This document shows positions 17,269 to 25,031 of a stretch of 64,000 nucleotides of DNA, piece after piece (within the stretch, counting starts at the first letter, position 1; each line of letters begins with the position of its first letter). The notes beneath the pieces are model-generated. The model was not told the DNA's origin. It worked only from the letters and a program-made list of their open reading frames with translations, and ran no database searches. Origin of the DNA: PALSA-693 sp963780345 (GTDB taxonomy: Bacteria; Actinomycetota; Acidimicrobiia; Acidimicrobiales; Palsa-688). Made by a program: the position numbers and the translations under genes. Where the stretch lies: positions 248,001 through 312,000 of the forward strand of contig CAWABU010000005.1 in assembly GCA_963780345.1 (NCBI GenBank), given 5' to 3'.

Positions 17269-18123
17269 TCAGGACGAGTAGATATTGCCCGTGTCGTTGG
17301 TCATCCAGGGGTGGTCACCACTGGGATCGACGGCGATGCTCTCCCCTCCGCCTGCCTGCCGCGCCCAGCCGCTCCCGTTCCAACGGGAGATGCTGAAGCC
17401 GCCCGCAATCGTGTCGCAGCCAATGACCCAGGCCGTCGCGCTCGCTCCCGCGGCCCCCCCGACATCGATCTCGTTAGCGCAACCCGGAAGCCGGGCCCAG
17501 CCAGAGCCGCTCCAACGGTAGATGTTGCCGGTGTCGTTGGCCATCCAGGCATTACCGCTCGGGTCGACGCCCATCCAGACGCCCCCACCAGGTTGACGCG
17601 CCCAGCCGCTGCCGTTCCAACGGGAGATGCTGAGGCCGCCCGCAACGCCGTCGCAGCCAGTGACCCAGGCCGTCCCGCTCGTTCCAGCGGCCCCCCCGAC
17701 ATCGATGTCAAAGGCACAACCCGGAAGCCGGGCCCAGCCGGAGCCGCTCCAACGGTAGATGTTGCCAGCGTCGTTGGTTATCCAGGCATTACCGCTCGGG
17801 TCGACACCGATCGAAATGGCCCCACCAGGTTGCCGCGCCCAGCCGCTGCCGTTCCAACGGGAGATGCTGAAGCCGCCCGGAACGGTGTCGCAGCCGACAA
17901 CCCAGACCGACCCGTCCGCCCCCATACCTATGTCGATGGCACAGCCTGGGCGGAGCGTCCAGGCCGGGGAGGCGGCTGCCACGGCCGGAGCGACAGAAAA
18001 GGCCAAGCCGCCGGCCAGCAAACCAACTAGGGCCGACAAAACTAGATACCGCCGAACCAGGGTCGTGGCAAGCCCCCGAACTTGTCGGCGTGACCAGTCA
18101 GAGTTCGATGATCGTCGAGGCAC
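17269..18123 (-). CDS. Secreted tectonin-like beta-propeller repeat protein
   Basis: The start is taken as GTG 18123 behind AAAGGGGA, giving about 284 residues; ATG 18153 is possible but lies before that site. A twin-arginine-free signal sequence (LVLSALVGLLAGGLAFSV, cleavage near AVAAA) directs export. The mature part holds nearly three repeats of about 79 residues. Each unit has ISRWNGSGWARQPGG, then VDPSGNAW and GNIYRWSGSGWARLPG, with a conserved WV-x-GCD segment. Such repeats form tectonin/WD-like propellers that bind carbohydrates or surfaces. The repeats are nearly identical at DNA level, indicating recent duplication or gene conversion. The last repeat ends abruptly (NIYSS), so the propeller may be incomplete. 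Confidence 0.8.
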   Translation of the reverse strand: MPRRSSNSDWSRRQVRGLATTLVRRYLVLSALVGLLAGGLAFSVAPAVAAASPAWTLRPGCAIDIGMGADGSVWVVGCDTVPGGFSISRWNGSGWARQPGGAISIGVDPSGNAWITNDAGNIYRWSGSGWARLPGCAFDIDVGGAAGTSGTAWVTGCDGVAGGLSISRWNGSGWARQPGGGVWMGVDPSGNAWMANDTGNIYRWSGSGWARLPGCANEIDVGGAAGASATAWVIGCDTIAGGFSISRWNGSGWARQAGGGESIAVDPSGDHPWMTNDTGNIYSS

Positions 18124-18241
18124 AGCAAGTTCCCCTTTCCAGTTTGACCACATCCGGGCACATTCGCGTGCAAAAGCCCAAATCAGCTAACCAGTCCGAC
18201 CGCCGGATCCCCTTCCAGAGGATCGGCGGAGTCTGATCCTA

Positions 18242-18600
18242 ATGAAAATGGAGCCGTGCGGGCCGACGATCAGGCGTCGCTGGCCACCCGGCGCGGCACC
18301 GGGGACGGCCTCGACGCCCGTACTGTCGCCCGGCTAGGCATCGACCTCGAACATGGCCCGCTGGTCGCCGGGACCGTGTTCGTCCTGGACGAGGTCTCCC
18401 AAACCCCGACCGCCGAGATCGAAGCGGTCTTGGCCGCCGTTGACGCCCGCCCCCGGCGGCAAGGTGCTCGGCGATCCCCGCCAATCCCAACCAGTCAGTG
18501 CGGGCGGAGTCGCCGACCACCTCGAAGAGCTCGCAGCCGGCGGGATGATCCCGACGGCCCGGTTCAATAAGCCGCCCGTCGCATATATGCTACAATCGTA
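18242..18600 (+). pseudogene. TraA/MobF relaxase-helicase fragment
   Basis: The stretch reads TVARLGIDLEHGPLVAGTVF, VLDEVSQTPTAEIEAVLAAVD and, after a frameshift near 18455, GDPRQSQPVSAGGVADHLEE. This matches the Walker B to motif III region of the RecD-like helicase in actinobacterial MobF/TraA relaxases. The relaxase domain and Walker A are missing and the frame ends after about 110 residues. It is a relic of a conjugative element. It directly precedes the vapBC pair, a common cargo of such elements. Confidence 0.65.
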
Positions 18601-18604
18601 GCAT
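18587..18604. promoter_or_regulatory. VapBC autoregulatory palindrome and -10 region
   Basis: ATGCTAC (18587-18593) and GTAGCAT (18598-18604) form a perfect inverted repeat around AATC, overlapping the antitoxin start codon. The hexamer TACAAT at 18591-18596 is a good -10 candidate, implying a very short or leaderless transcript. A GCATATATGC palindrome (18581-18590) adjoins it. The antitoxin-toxin complex would bind here to repress the operon. Confidence 0.6.
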
Positions 18605-18854
18605 GACGGAGGTAGCTTCCCGCGAACTACGAAATGCCACACGACAACTGCTCCGCCGAGTCGCAGCAGGCGAGGACATCGTGATCACGGTGGACGGCCA
18701 ACCAGTCGCCTCCTTGCGGCCGCTCAATCGACGGCCCCGCTGGGTCACCGGACCGGATTTCGCCCAGCGTCTGGCTCGGCGCCAGGCCGATCCGGGTCTG
18801 CTCGCCGAGTTGCGAGGCCTGACGCCCGACACGACCGACGACCTCCGGTTGTGA
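18603..18854 (+). CDS. VapB-type (Phd/YefM fold) antitoxin
   Basis: The 83-residue antitoxin has the N-terminal Phd/YefM DNA-binding fold: EVASRELRNATRQLLRRVAAGEDIVITVDGQPVASL is read in the expected order of strand, helix and hairpin. The acidic, unstructured C-terminus (TPDTTDDLRL) is the toxin-wrapping segment. ATG 18603 lies inside the operator palindrome, so there is little or no leader. Its stop overlaps the toxin start by GTGA. It neutralises the PIN-domain nuclease and represses the operon. Confidence 0.9.
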   Translation: MTEVASRELRNATRQLLRRVAAGEDIVITVDGQPVASLRPLNRRPRWVTGPDFAQRLARRQADPGLLAELRGLTPDTTDDLRL

Positions 18855-19237
18855 GCCGGGGCCTCGCCGACACCACCGTTTTCATCGCCCGCGAGTCGGG
18901 GCGGCCGCTGCACGAGCCGTCGCTGCCCGACGAACTCGCCGTATCGATCATTACTGTCGGCGAACTCCGCGCTGGAGTGCTCTCCGCCGGCGATGTCCGG
19001 CTCCGAGATCGGCGGCTAGCCACCTTCACCGCCGCCATGGCGCTCGACCCCGTCCCCATCGACGACGATGTCGCCGAGCAGTGGGCCCGCCTACGGGTCC
19101 TCCTTCGAGACACCGGTCAATCCATGCCAGTCAATGACTCATGGATCGCCGCCACCGCCTTAGCACTGGCGATACCTGTCGTCACTCAAGACGACGACTA
19201 CATCCAGCTGGACGAACTTCCAGTCATTCGAGTCTGA
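18851..19237 (+). CDS. vapC: VapC-type PIN-domain ribonuclease toxin
   Basis: The 128-residue PIN-domain toxin starts at GTG 18851, overlapping the antitoxin stop. Catalytic acidic residues are in place: Asp in LADTTVFIARESG, Glu in ITVGELRAGVL, Asp in NDSWIAATALAL, and Asp in TQDDDY. The family cleaves tRNA or rRNA when the antitoxin is degraded. Length and domain are complete, so the pair looks functional. It sits beside relaxase debris, suggesting arrival on a conjugative element. Confidence 0.93.
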   Translation: MSRGLADTTVFIARESGRPLHEPSLPDELAVSIITVGELRAGVLSAGDVRLRDRRLATFTAAMALDPVPIDDDVAEQWARLRVLLRDTGQSMPVNDSWIAATALALAIPVVTQDDDYIQLDELPVIRV

Positions 19238-19747
19238 GACTCCACCGGCACCGGCCAAGGATGTCCCCCAGCTTGTTGCAGCAGGACGGCAGGCGCCGGT
19301 GAGTCCTCCCTTGTCGAGTCCCTCTCATTCGCGGATCGCGCCGCGTGGATCCGGGCATCGCCAACCGGAGCCGGTACCGCCAGGATGACCTTCATGTCAT
19401 CCTCATCTGTGTGTCGGAGGGGGGACCAGCTCACTAGCCCCACCCCCCTTAGAGATCAGTGCCGCCGCCCCATTCTGGCCGCCTGAGCTGAAGTTCCTCA
19501 CTAGTGTCCTGAATGACGGGATCGTAGATTTTTTGGCGTATCGGTGACGAACCGCTATCGCCGAAGGCCACGAGCTTGCGGCGAAGGCATGCGATCGTGC
19601 CTTGAAACCGTCTCCAGAGAGAGGTCGGCCCTCGACGGCTGAATATTTGTCCTGGCGCGGGTTCTGAGGCGAGATGGCTCCCCCGTCGAACTGCTCTAAC
19701 GGTCGCCGCGGCATGGGCAGTACCACCTTGTTGACGCTGGCCGGTCG
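19238..19747. other. Non-coding or decayed stretch after vapBC
   Basis: About 500 bases carry overlapping minus-strand frames (up to 130 codons) without ribosome sites or recognisable motifs. Around 19495-19530 a more AT-rich segment (GATTTTTTGG) could be a decayed terminator or insertion-sequence end. I see no gene here. Confidence 0.4.
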
Positions 19748-19774
19748 GGATACCAGGGAGTTTCCCTGGGGTAG
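19748..19774 (+). promoter_or_regulatory. CCAGGGA/TCCCTGG promoter module, site A
   Basis: The perfect palindrome CCAGGGA-GTT-TCCCTGG (19753-19769) sits inside GGATACC...GGGGTAG. It ends 32 bases before GTG 19802. The 31 bases from GGATACC through GTAGTCGA are identical to site C upstream of the intact isochorismatase-family gene. It is one of five such modules in the window. Confidence 0.8.
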
Positions 19775-19801
19775 TCGAGGCCACAAACCGCGCAAGCTGT
19801 C

Positions 19802-20179
19802 GTGGTGACCTCACATGGATCGGTAGAAGGCCGGGTCACCGAGCAGTTACCTACCCCCCAGAACTCGGCGCCGGTGGTGACCGACTACCAACCGAGCCGG
19901 ATCTGGGCCGCTACGTCGATGGACGCCGAGCTCCTCGTCAGCAACATCGTTCGTTCACAGATCGCGGATCGCACTGGGATCGAGAGACTGTCGCAGGCCG
20001 GGGCGGTGCCAACCACGCCAACGGCGGTGGTGACTGAGCTGTTCGGTGACTGGGCCTCCCTTTTCCGCGAACCGTCCCGCGACATCATCTCCTGGTACTT
20101 CACCCAGGGCCGGAAGCGCACTGGCGAAGTGGGCGCTCCGGCCGCGGAGAAGCTCGCCGCGGCAGCGCACGCGCACTGA
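19802..20179 (+). pseudogene. Isochorismatase-family hydrolase with internal deletion
   Basis: The 125-codon open frame starts at GTG 19802 in the same context as the intact paralogue at 28886-29515. Its first 50 residues follow that paralogue (TPQNSAPVVTDYQPSRIW against TPYNSALVVIDYQPSQVQ, then ELLVSNIV). It then jumps to the paralogue's C-terminal part (RTGIERLSQAGAVPTTPT against RAGLERMVQAGAQPISWV). About 80 middle residues, including the catalytic cysteine (TEVC in the paralogue), are gone, yet the frame stays open. The nucleophile-less product should be inactive as a hydrolase. It might persist as a dead gene with a live promoter. Confidence 0.7.
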
Positions 20180-20194
20180 TGTCGGGAAGTCCAG

Positions 20195-20408
20195 TAGCGA
20201 CGTGGTGATCAACATGGCTTCCCTGAACGCTCTGTCAGCTTCAAGATCGTCCCTTCGCTGGCGCACGTCACAAACAATGCGGGGATCGTCGGGATGACCC
20301 GCCAACTCGGACTGGAAGGCCGCGAGCACGGGTCCCGCCCTAACTCGATCTCGCCCGCACTGATCGAAACGAATGCCACCCGACGGCATCCCGTTCAGGC
20401 TCCGTAGC
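20195..20408 (+). pseudogene. Short-chain dehydrogenase (SDR) remnant
   Basis: VVINMAS near 20200 corresponds to the SDR strand before the catalytic serine. After a frame change, IVGMTRQLGLEGREHG and NSISPALIETNATR match the helix and PG-x-(I/V)-x-T segment that follow the YxxxK motif in classical SDRs. The cofactor-binding TGxxxGxG part and the YxxxK itself are missing. It is a decayed fragment directly after the deleted isochorismatase-like gene. Confidence 0.65.
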
Positions 20409-20571
20409 CGTCGACGATTATTGAGGAGAGATCAGGACGCGAACATTTCGAATGAAATTGGGTTTTGTTTCATGCCAGACGACTCTGGGTCTGGTGAGCG
20501 TCCCCGATGATGCGAGGCGGGTCGACGTCGGCGATGCTGATCGACCGCAGTCAGAAGATTGAGGTGGTCAA

Positions 20572-20643
20572 ATGACCGCAACAAGTCAGACCCAGCACGA
20601 AGTCGGGGACAACTCCCCGCTGCACGAACGGAGCATTCGATGA
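20572..20643 (+). CDS. Possible 23-codon leader peptide coupled to the MFS gene
   Basis: ATG 20572 follows GAGGTGG at good spacing and opens MTATSQTQHEVGDNSPLHER, ending at TGA 20641-20643. That stop overlaps the exporter start in ATGA. The arrangement allows translational coupling or attenuation-like control of the exporter. No rare-codon run or stem pair typical of ribosome-stalling leaders is obvious, so a chance frame remains possible. Confidence 0.4.
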   Translation: MTATSQTQHEVGDNSPLHERSIR

Positions 20644-22205
20644 CCGCCTTGATGACGATAGAGCATGCGGGTAGGGACGAGACCCCGGTTCACGGGGCCA
20701 ACTACAGCCGGCGGTGGTGGATTCTTGCTGTGCTGGGGATCGCCCAGTTGATGGTTATTCTCGACGGCACCATCGTGAACATCGCCCTGCCCAGCGCTCA
20801 GCGCGATCTGGCGTTCTCCAACGCCGATCGCCAGTGGATCGTCACCGCGTACTCCCTTTCGTTCGGCAGCTTGCTCCTCATCGGCGGCCGTATCGGGGAC
20901 ATGATCGGACGCAAGCGGGCCCTCGTCATCGGTCTAGTCGGCTTCGCTGCGGCCTCAGCCATCGGTGGGGCCTCGGTCAACTTCACCATGCTGGTCATCG
21001 CCCGGACCGTCCAGGGCGCCTTCGGGGCCCTGCTCGCCCCTTCGGTGTTGGCCCTCTTGACCACCACCTTCACCGATCCAGACGAGCGCGGGCGGGCCTT
21101 CGGCATCTACGGCGCCCTCGCCGGCGCCGGCGGCGCCCTGGGACTCCTGCTCGGCGGCATCCTCACCTCCTACGCCTCGTGGCGATGGACGCTCTACGTC
21201 AACCTGGCCTTCGCTGCCGCCGCCACCGCCGGCGCCTTGCTCTGGCTGAAAAACGACAAGGGCGCTCAGCACGACCCATTGGACCTGCCCGGCGTGTTCC
21301 TGGTCGCCGGGGGACTGTTCTGCCTCGTCTTCGGCTTCTCGCACGCCGAAACCACGGCATGGAGCAATCCCTATACCATCGGGTTTTTGGTGGCCGGGGT
21401 GGTGCTGCTGGCGGCGTTCGCCTATTACGAGACCAGGGCCAAGTATCCCCTCCTCCCACCCCGGGTCGTGCTCAACCGAACCCGGGGCGGATCGAACCTG
21501 GCCATGCTCTTCGCCAGCGTCGGGATCTTCGGTGTGTTCTTGTTCCTCGCCTACTACCTGCAGGACACGCTGCGGTTCAGCCCGGTGAAAACCGGCCTCG
21601 CCTTCCTCCCCCTGGTCGCTGCCATCGCCGTGACGTCCCAGGTGGCCAATCAGACCCTGTTACCACGATTCGGGCCCAAGCCGATCGTGCCAGTCGGCTT
21701 GCTCATTTCGGCTGCGGCGCTCTTCGGACTCCATCTGATCGGGGTGCACTCGTCCTACGCCAGCCACGTGCTGCCCTACCTCATCGTGCTGGGCGCCGGG
21801 TTCGGCCTGAGCGTCGCCCCCGCCTTCAGCACCGGCACCCTGGGGTTGGCACCCCAAGACGCCGGCGTGGGATCGGCGACCCTCAACACCGCCCAACAGG
21901 TAGGCGGCTCCATCGGCACGGCGCTGCTCAACACCGTGGCCGCCGGTGCGGCCACGTCCTACCTGGTCGGTCGTACCGTGAACCCGGCCAATCTGCAGGC
22001 CGCGGCCGTCCACAGTTACACGACGACGTTCCTGTGGTCCTCCTTGATCTTCGTGGCCGGGGCTGTGGTCGCCGGGTTGGTGTTCCAGCGCGGCGGCCTG
22101 GCGTCTCTCGCGCCCGCATATCCGGTCACCACCACGGCCGACACCGGCATCGACGAAGAACCTCAACCCGAGATCTGCCGCGTATCGGTATCTTGCCGGT
22201 ACTGA
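20640..22205 (+). CDS. DHA2-family MFS drug exporter
   Basis: The 521-residue, 14-TM proton antiporter uses ATG 20640 behind CGGAG, rather than a longer upstream frame that would run through the leader ORF. Signatures are AQLMVILDGTIVNIALPS (TM1, motif D1), LIGGRIGDMIGRKRA (motif A), RTVQGAFGALLAPSVLAL (motif B) and GALAGAGGALGLLLGG (motif C). Its C-terminus is unusually long (ITGIDEE-like acidic segment, then a Cys-containing tail). It lies between two decayed isochorismatase-type loci that carry the same promoter module but lacks that module itself. The substrate is unknown. Confidence 0.94.
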   Translation: MTALMTIEHAGRDETPVHGANYSRRWWILAVLGIAQLMVILDGTIVNIALPSAQRDLAFSNADRQWIVTAYSLSFGSLLLIGGRIGDMIGRKRALVIGLVGFAAASAIGGASVNFTMLVIARTVQGAFGALLAPSVLALLTTTFTDPDERGRAFGIYGALAGAGGALGLLLGGILTSYASWRWTLYVNLAFAAAATAGALLWLKNDKGAQHDPLDLPGVFLVAGGLFCLVFGFSHAETTAWSNPYTIGFLVAGVVLLAAFAYYETRAKYPLLPPRVVLNRTRGGSNLAMLFASVGIFGVFLFLAYYLQDTLRFSPVKTGLAFLPLVAAIAVTSQVANQTLLPRFGPKPIVPVGLLISAAALFGLHLIGVHSSYASHVLPYLIVLGAGFGLSVAPAFSTGTLGLAPQDAGVGSATLNTAQQVGGSIGTALLNTVAAGAATSYLVGRTVNPANLQAAAVHSYTTTFLWSSLIFVAGAVVAGLVFQRGGLASLAPAYPVTTTADTGIDEEPQPEICRVSVSCRY

Positions 22206-22251
22206 CGGGTCGCTCGGCCCGCGGCTCCGCCTTTGTTGGTGCCTGCCGTAT

Positions 22252-22279
22252 GGATACCCGGGGAGTATCCCGGGGGTAG
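22252..22279 (+). promoter_or_regulatory. CCAGGGA/TCCCTGG-type promoter module, site B
   Basis: GGATACCCGGGGAG followed by TATCCCGGGGGTAG is a GC-shifted, one-base-longer variant of sites A and C. The right arm ends 32 bases before GTG 22307. Flanking bases (GTATGG upstream, CGA downstream) also match site C. The arms are imperfect, so regulator binding may be weakened. Confidence 0.7.
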
Positions 22280-22306
22280 CCGAGCCCACAGGCGGCGCCA
22301 ACTGGG

Positions 22307-22400
22307 GTGGAGACCTCACACCAAGAATCCGATGGGTCCGGGCGACGCCAGGTCACGGACCTTCTACTCTCCCCGCGGATCTCGGTGCTGGTAGTGACCA
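22307..22400 (+). pseudogene. Isochorismatase-family hydrolase, N-terminal stub
   Basis: GTG 22307 opens ETSHQESDGSGRRQVTDLLL, matching the N-terminus of the intact paralogue (TSHQASDGSGRDPVSDHLLT). The next strand (ISVLVVTKDS) replaces the paralogue's ALVVIDYQPS and so loses the catalytic aspartate. Similarity ends near 22400, where the frame runs into an unrelated glucose-6-phosphate dehydrogenase fragment. It marks a recombination breakpoint just after a duplicated promoter and start. Confidence 0.65.
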
Positions 22401-22449
22401 AAGATAGCCTCTTACCTCATGGGCAATTTCAGCCGAACCTCTGGGATCG

Positions 22450-22676
22450 CCTGGCGGGGCCAGCTCGATTACGTCAACGGCGACTATTGGGATCCGGTCA
22501 CGCTCGAGGCTTTGCGGGAGAAATTTAGCGCAGCCGGGGCTCCGCCTCACTACCTGGCGATCACTCCCGATCTGTTTTGGCACCGTCGTCGATGCCCTGG
22601 CCGGCGAGGGCATGGTCGAACGTGCTCGGGTGGGGGCGGTTGGCACAATCTTCGAACGCCGGCCGACCGCATGACC
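22450..22676 (+). pseudogene. zwf: Glucose-6-phosphate dehydrogenase fragment
   Basis: The frame reads LDYVNGDYWDPVTLEALREK then PPHYLAITPDLF. In the next frame it continues GTVVDALAGEGMVERARV. This is the part of Zwf just before the catalytic EKPFG motif, where YLA-I-PP-LF precedes the GL-x-R-VVEKP segment. Only about 75 residues survive, with one frameshift, and the catalytic motif is destroyed (VGAVGTIFERRP). It is fused directly behind the isochorismatase-type stub. Confidence 0.65.
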
Positions 22677-22681
22677 CGGTG

Positions 22682-23497
22682 TCAGGCCCGGCGGTAGGCC
22701 CGGACTGCGAGCGGTCCGAACACGGCGGTCAACCCGACCAGCCAAACGACGCTCTGCCAGGCATGGAGCCCTACCGGCCCACCCAGGGCCAGGGAACGCA
22801 TGGCTTTGATGACGATGGTGACCGGCTGGTTGTTGGCAAAGGCTTGGAGCCACCCGGGCATGCTCGAGGTCTGGACGAACGCGGCGCTGACGAAAGTGAG
22901 GGGGAACAGCCAGATCAGGCCGAACGCCTGCACCGCTTCCTCGTCCTTGATGGCCAGACCGATGTAGGCGGCGATCAGGCAAATCACCAGGCCGAACGCC
23001 TCGCCCACGGCGACCATCCACAGCGCCGGCAGCCACCCGTTGGTGAAGCGGAAGCCAACCGCGTAGCCCACCCCGATCAGCGCCAACATCACCATCAGCA
23101 AGCGGATGGCATCCGCGCCGAGGCGTCCGAGCACCACCGCGGACCGGGCGATCGGCATCGACCGGAACCGGTCGATCGACCCTCTCTGGATCTCCCTGGA
23201 CAGGGCGGTCGCGGTCGTAAACGACGCGAACGCGACGGTCTGCCCGATGACCCCCGGCAGGAGGAAATTGACATAGCCGCCCTTGGTGTTGACCGGTATG
23301 GCCCCGCCGAACACGTAGCGGAACAACAACACAAACATGATTGGCTGTACCAGGGTGAAAACCAGAATGGTCGGCACCCGCAGCCAGGCCAGCAGGTTGC
23401 GCTCGGTGATCGTGATTACATCGCCCACCCCGAGGGCAAACCGGTCCCACATTCCCCTACTGGGGCGACCCGCCATGGCTACCGAAGCGGCGGTCAT
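22682..23497 (-). CDS. ABC-2 type transporter permease (DrrB type)
   Basis: The 271-residue permease starts at ATG 23497, overlapping the ATPase stop by ATGA. It has six predicted TM helices in the ABC-2 arrangement. A cytoplasmic N-terminal helix (ITITERNLLAWLRVP) precedes VFTLVQPIMFVLLFRYVFGG, and the typical loop FLLPGVIGQTVAFASFTTA follows. The coupling segment REIQRGSIDRFRSMPIARSA and PLTFVSAAFVQTSSMPGWLQ match DrrB/daunorubicin-type exporters. It pairs with the DrrA-type ATPase in the same operon. The exported compound is unknown. Confidence 0.94.
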   Translation of the reverse strand: MTAASVAMAGRPSRGMWDRFALGVGDVITITERNLLAWLRVPTILVFTLVQPIMFVLLFRYVFGGAIPVNTKGGYVNFLLPGVIGQTVAFASFTTATALSREIQRGSIDRFRSMPIARSAVVLGRLGADAIRLLMVMLALIGVGYAVGFRFTNGWLPALWMVAVGEAFGLVICLIAAYIGLAIKDEEAVQAFGLIWLFPLTFVSAAFVQTSSMPGWLQAFANNQPVTIVIKAMRSLALGGPVGLHAWQSVVWLVGLTAVFGPLAVRAYRRA

Positions 23498-24555
23498 CGC
23501 CGCGCCGCGCCGGTCCCCGCACCCCGGCCGGCCCTCTCCGTGGCGCCCGCCCCGCCATGGACCTCGCCCCCCTCGTCGGCCTCGGGTCCCTCTTCGGCGG
23601 CGTGGCCAGTGAGGGCCAGGAACACCTCGTCGAGCGACGGTCGCCGCAACGCCAGCCCGTCGGTCTGGACCCCGACGGCGTCCAGGTTCCGCACGGCCTG
23701 CACCAGTGCCTCTGACCCCCTCGCTCCGACGTGGAGGCTCACCTGTCCGGTGCTGGCGTCGACCGCGCAATCGCCGTCGGTCAGGCCACACACGGCCGCC
23801 GCGGCGTCGGACAGGCGGCTGCGGTCCGGAACGAAGAACTCGACCACGTCCCCACCAACCTGATCCTTGAGCTGCACCGAGGTGCCGGCGGCGATCACCA
23901 GCCCGCGATCGATCACCACGATCTCGTCGGCCAGCTCGTCCGCCTCGTCGAGGTACTGGGTGGTCAACAGCAGGGTGGTGCCCCGCCGAACCAGATCCCG
24001 GATCACCTCCCACATCCCGATCCGGCTGCGCGGGTCGAGCCCGGTGGTGGGCTCGTCCAGAAACAGCACCGCAGGTTCGGCCACCAGGCTGGCGGCCAGG
24101 TCCAACCGCCGCTGCATCCCACCGGAATAGGTCTTTGCCGTCCTCCCCGCCGCATCGGCCAGCCCGAAGGCCTGTAACATCTCGGCCGCCCGCGCCTTCG
24201 CCTGCGCCCGGCCCAGGTGGTACAGCCGGCCGACCAGCTCCAGGTTCTCCCGGCCGGTGAGCTCCTCCTGGATGGCCTTTGACTGGCCCGCCAGGCTGAT
24301 CAACTCCCGCACCGCGGGCGCGTCCTTGACCACGTCGCGGCCCTCGATCAGCGCCCGACCGCCGTCGGGGATCAGCAGCGTGGTCAGGATGCGCACCGCG
24401 GTGGTTTTTCCCGCCCCGTTCGGGCCGAGCAGCCCCAGCACCGTGCCGCGCGGCACCACCAGGTCGATCCCCCGAAGCGCCTCGACGCTCCCGAAAGATT
24501 TGCGCAACTTCTCAACCAGGATGGCCGGGCTCCGGCTCTTCGGGCCCAACGTCAT
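23494..24555 (-). CDS. DrrA-type ABC exporter ATP-binding protein
   Basis: The 353-residue ATPase starts at ATG 24555, overlapping the STAS stop. Motifs are Walker A GPNGAGKTT, signature YSGGMQRRLDLAASL, Walker B VLFLDEPTTGLDPRSR and H-loop LLTTQYLDEADELAD. The C-terminal DrrA extension follows, including LALRRPSLDEVFLALTGHAA. The tail after it is Gly/Glu-rich and disordered. DrrA-type proteins power export of anthracyclines and other hydrophobic metabolites with an ABC-2 permease, encoded next. The upstream coupling to STAS and ABC1-kinase genes is unusual. Confidence 0.96.
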   Translation of the reverse strand: MTLGPKSRSPAILVEKLRKSFGSVEALRGIDLVVPRGTVLGLLGPNGAGKTTAVRILTTLLIPDGGRALIEGRDVVKDAPAVRELISLAGQSKAIQEELTGRENLELVGRLYHLGRAQAKARAAEMLQAFGLADAAGRTAKTYSGGMQRRLDLAASLVAEPAVLFLDEPTTGLDPRSRIGMWEVIRDLVRRGTTLLLTTQYLDEADELADEIVVIDRGLVIAAGTSVQLKDQVGGDVVEFFVPDRSRLSDAAAAVCGLTDGDCAVDASTGQVSLHVGARGSEALVQAVRNLDAVGVQTDGLALRRPSLDEVFLALTGHAAEEGPEADEGGEVHGGAGATERAGRGAGTGAARR

Positions 24556-24963
24556 CGGCAGACCCTCCGTGCGACGAGGACCAATTCATCGGATTTCCCG
24601 GGGCTGTAGACCCGTTCTGGACTTGTGGCATCGTCGTGGATCTCGGCCAACGCCAGGTCTACGGTCTCCGACATGCTGACGAGCAGGTCCAAGCGCGCTT
24701 CGTCGAGCACTTTCCGAAGCATCCCTGCCGGGACAACCACAGCGACCCGAGTCCGCTGGTCCTGGGCGCGGCGAATAGTGCCGACCAGGGCGGTCAGTCC
24801 GGCACCATCAATGAACTGCACAGCTGACAGGTCGATGATCAGGCCAGGTCCACAGGCACAAGGCCATGGCTCCTCTGAACGTGGTGACCGTCGTGCCGTC
24901 GAGGTTTCCCTTCGGGAGACACATGACAGCATTGTTTCTCGCGACGATCTGTACCTCGAGCAT
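24552..24963 (-). pseudogene. STAS-domain protein with frameshift
   Basis: The N-terminal frame from ATG 24963 (ribosome site GGAGAAA) reads MLEVQIVARNNAVM, then GNLDGTTVTTFRGAM. Near 24865 the STAS fold continues in the next frame as GPGLIIDLSAVQFIDGAGL and TALVGTIRRAQDQ. The D-x-S-x-V-x-F-I-D-x-x-G loop holds the position normally phosphorylated in SpoIIAA-type anti-anti-sigma factors, but here the residue after ID is Gly-Ala rather than Ser/Thr, so phosphoregulation is doubtful. ATG 25032, forming TGATG with the kinase stop, is an alternative start. A one-base indel either kills the gene or is a sequencing error. Confidence 0.75.
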
Positions 24964-25031
24964 CGGCCGCGATTTCTCCGAGGGTACGGGGTGAAAGTCT
25001 GACGTGGCCGGCTTGGAAGGGTTCGAGGGCA

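Noticed and set aside
20714..22279. 521-codon plus-strand frame
   Set aside because: It is a shifted-frame shadow of the DHA2 exporter.
22577..23863. 428-codon plus-strand frame
   Set aside because: It is antisense to the ABC-2 permease and DrrA-type ATPase, which have complete motifs.
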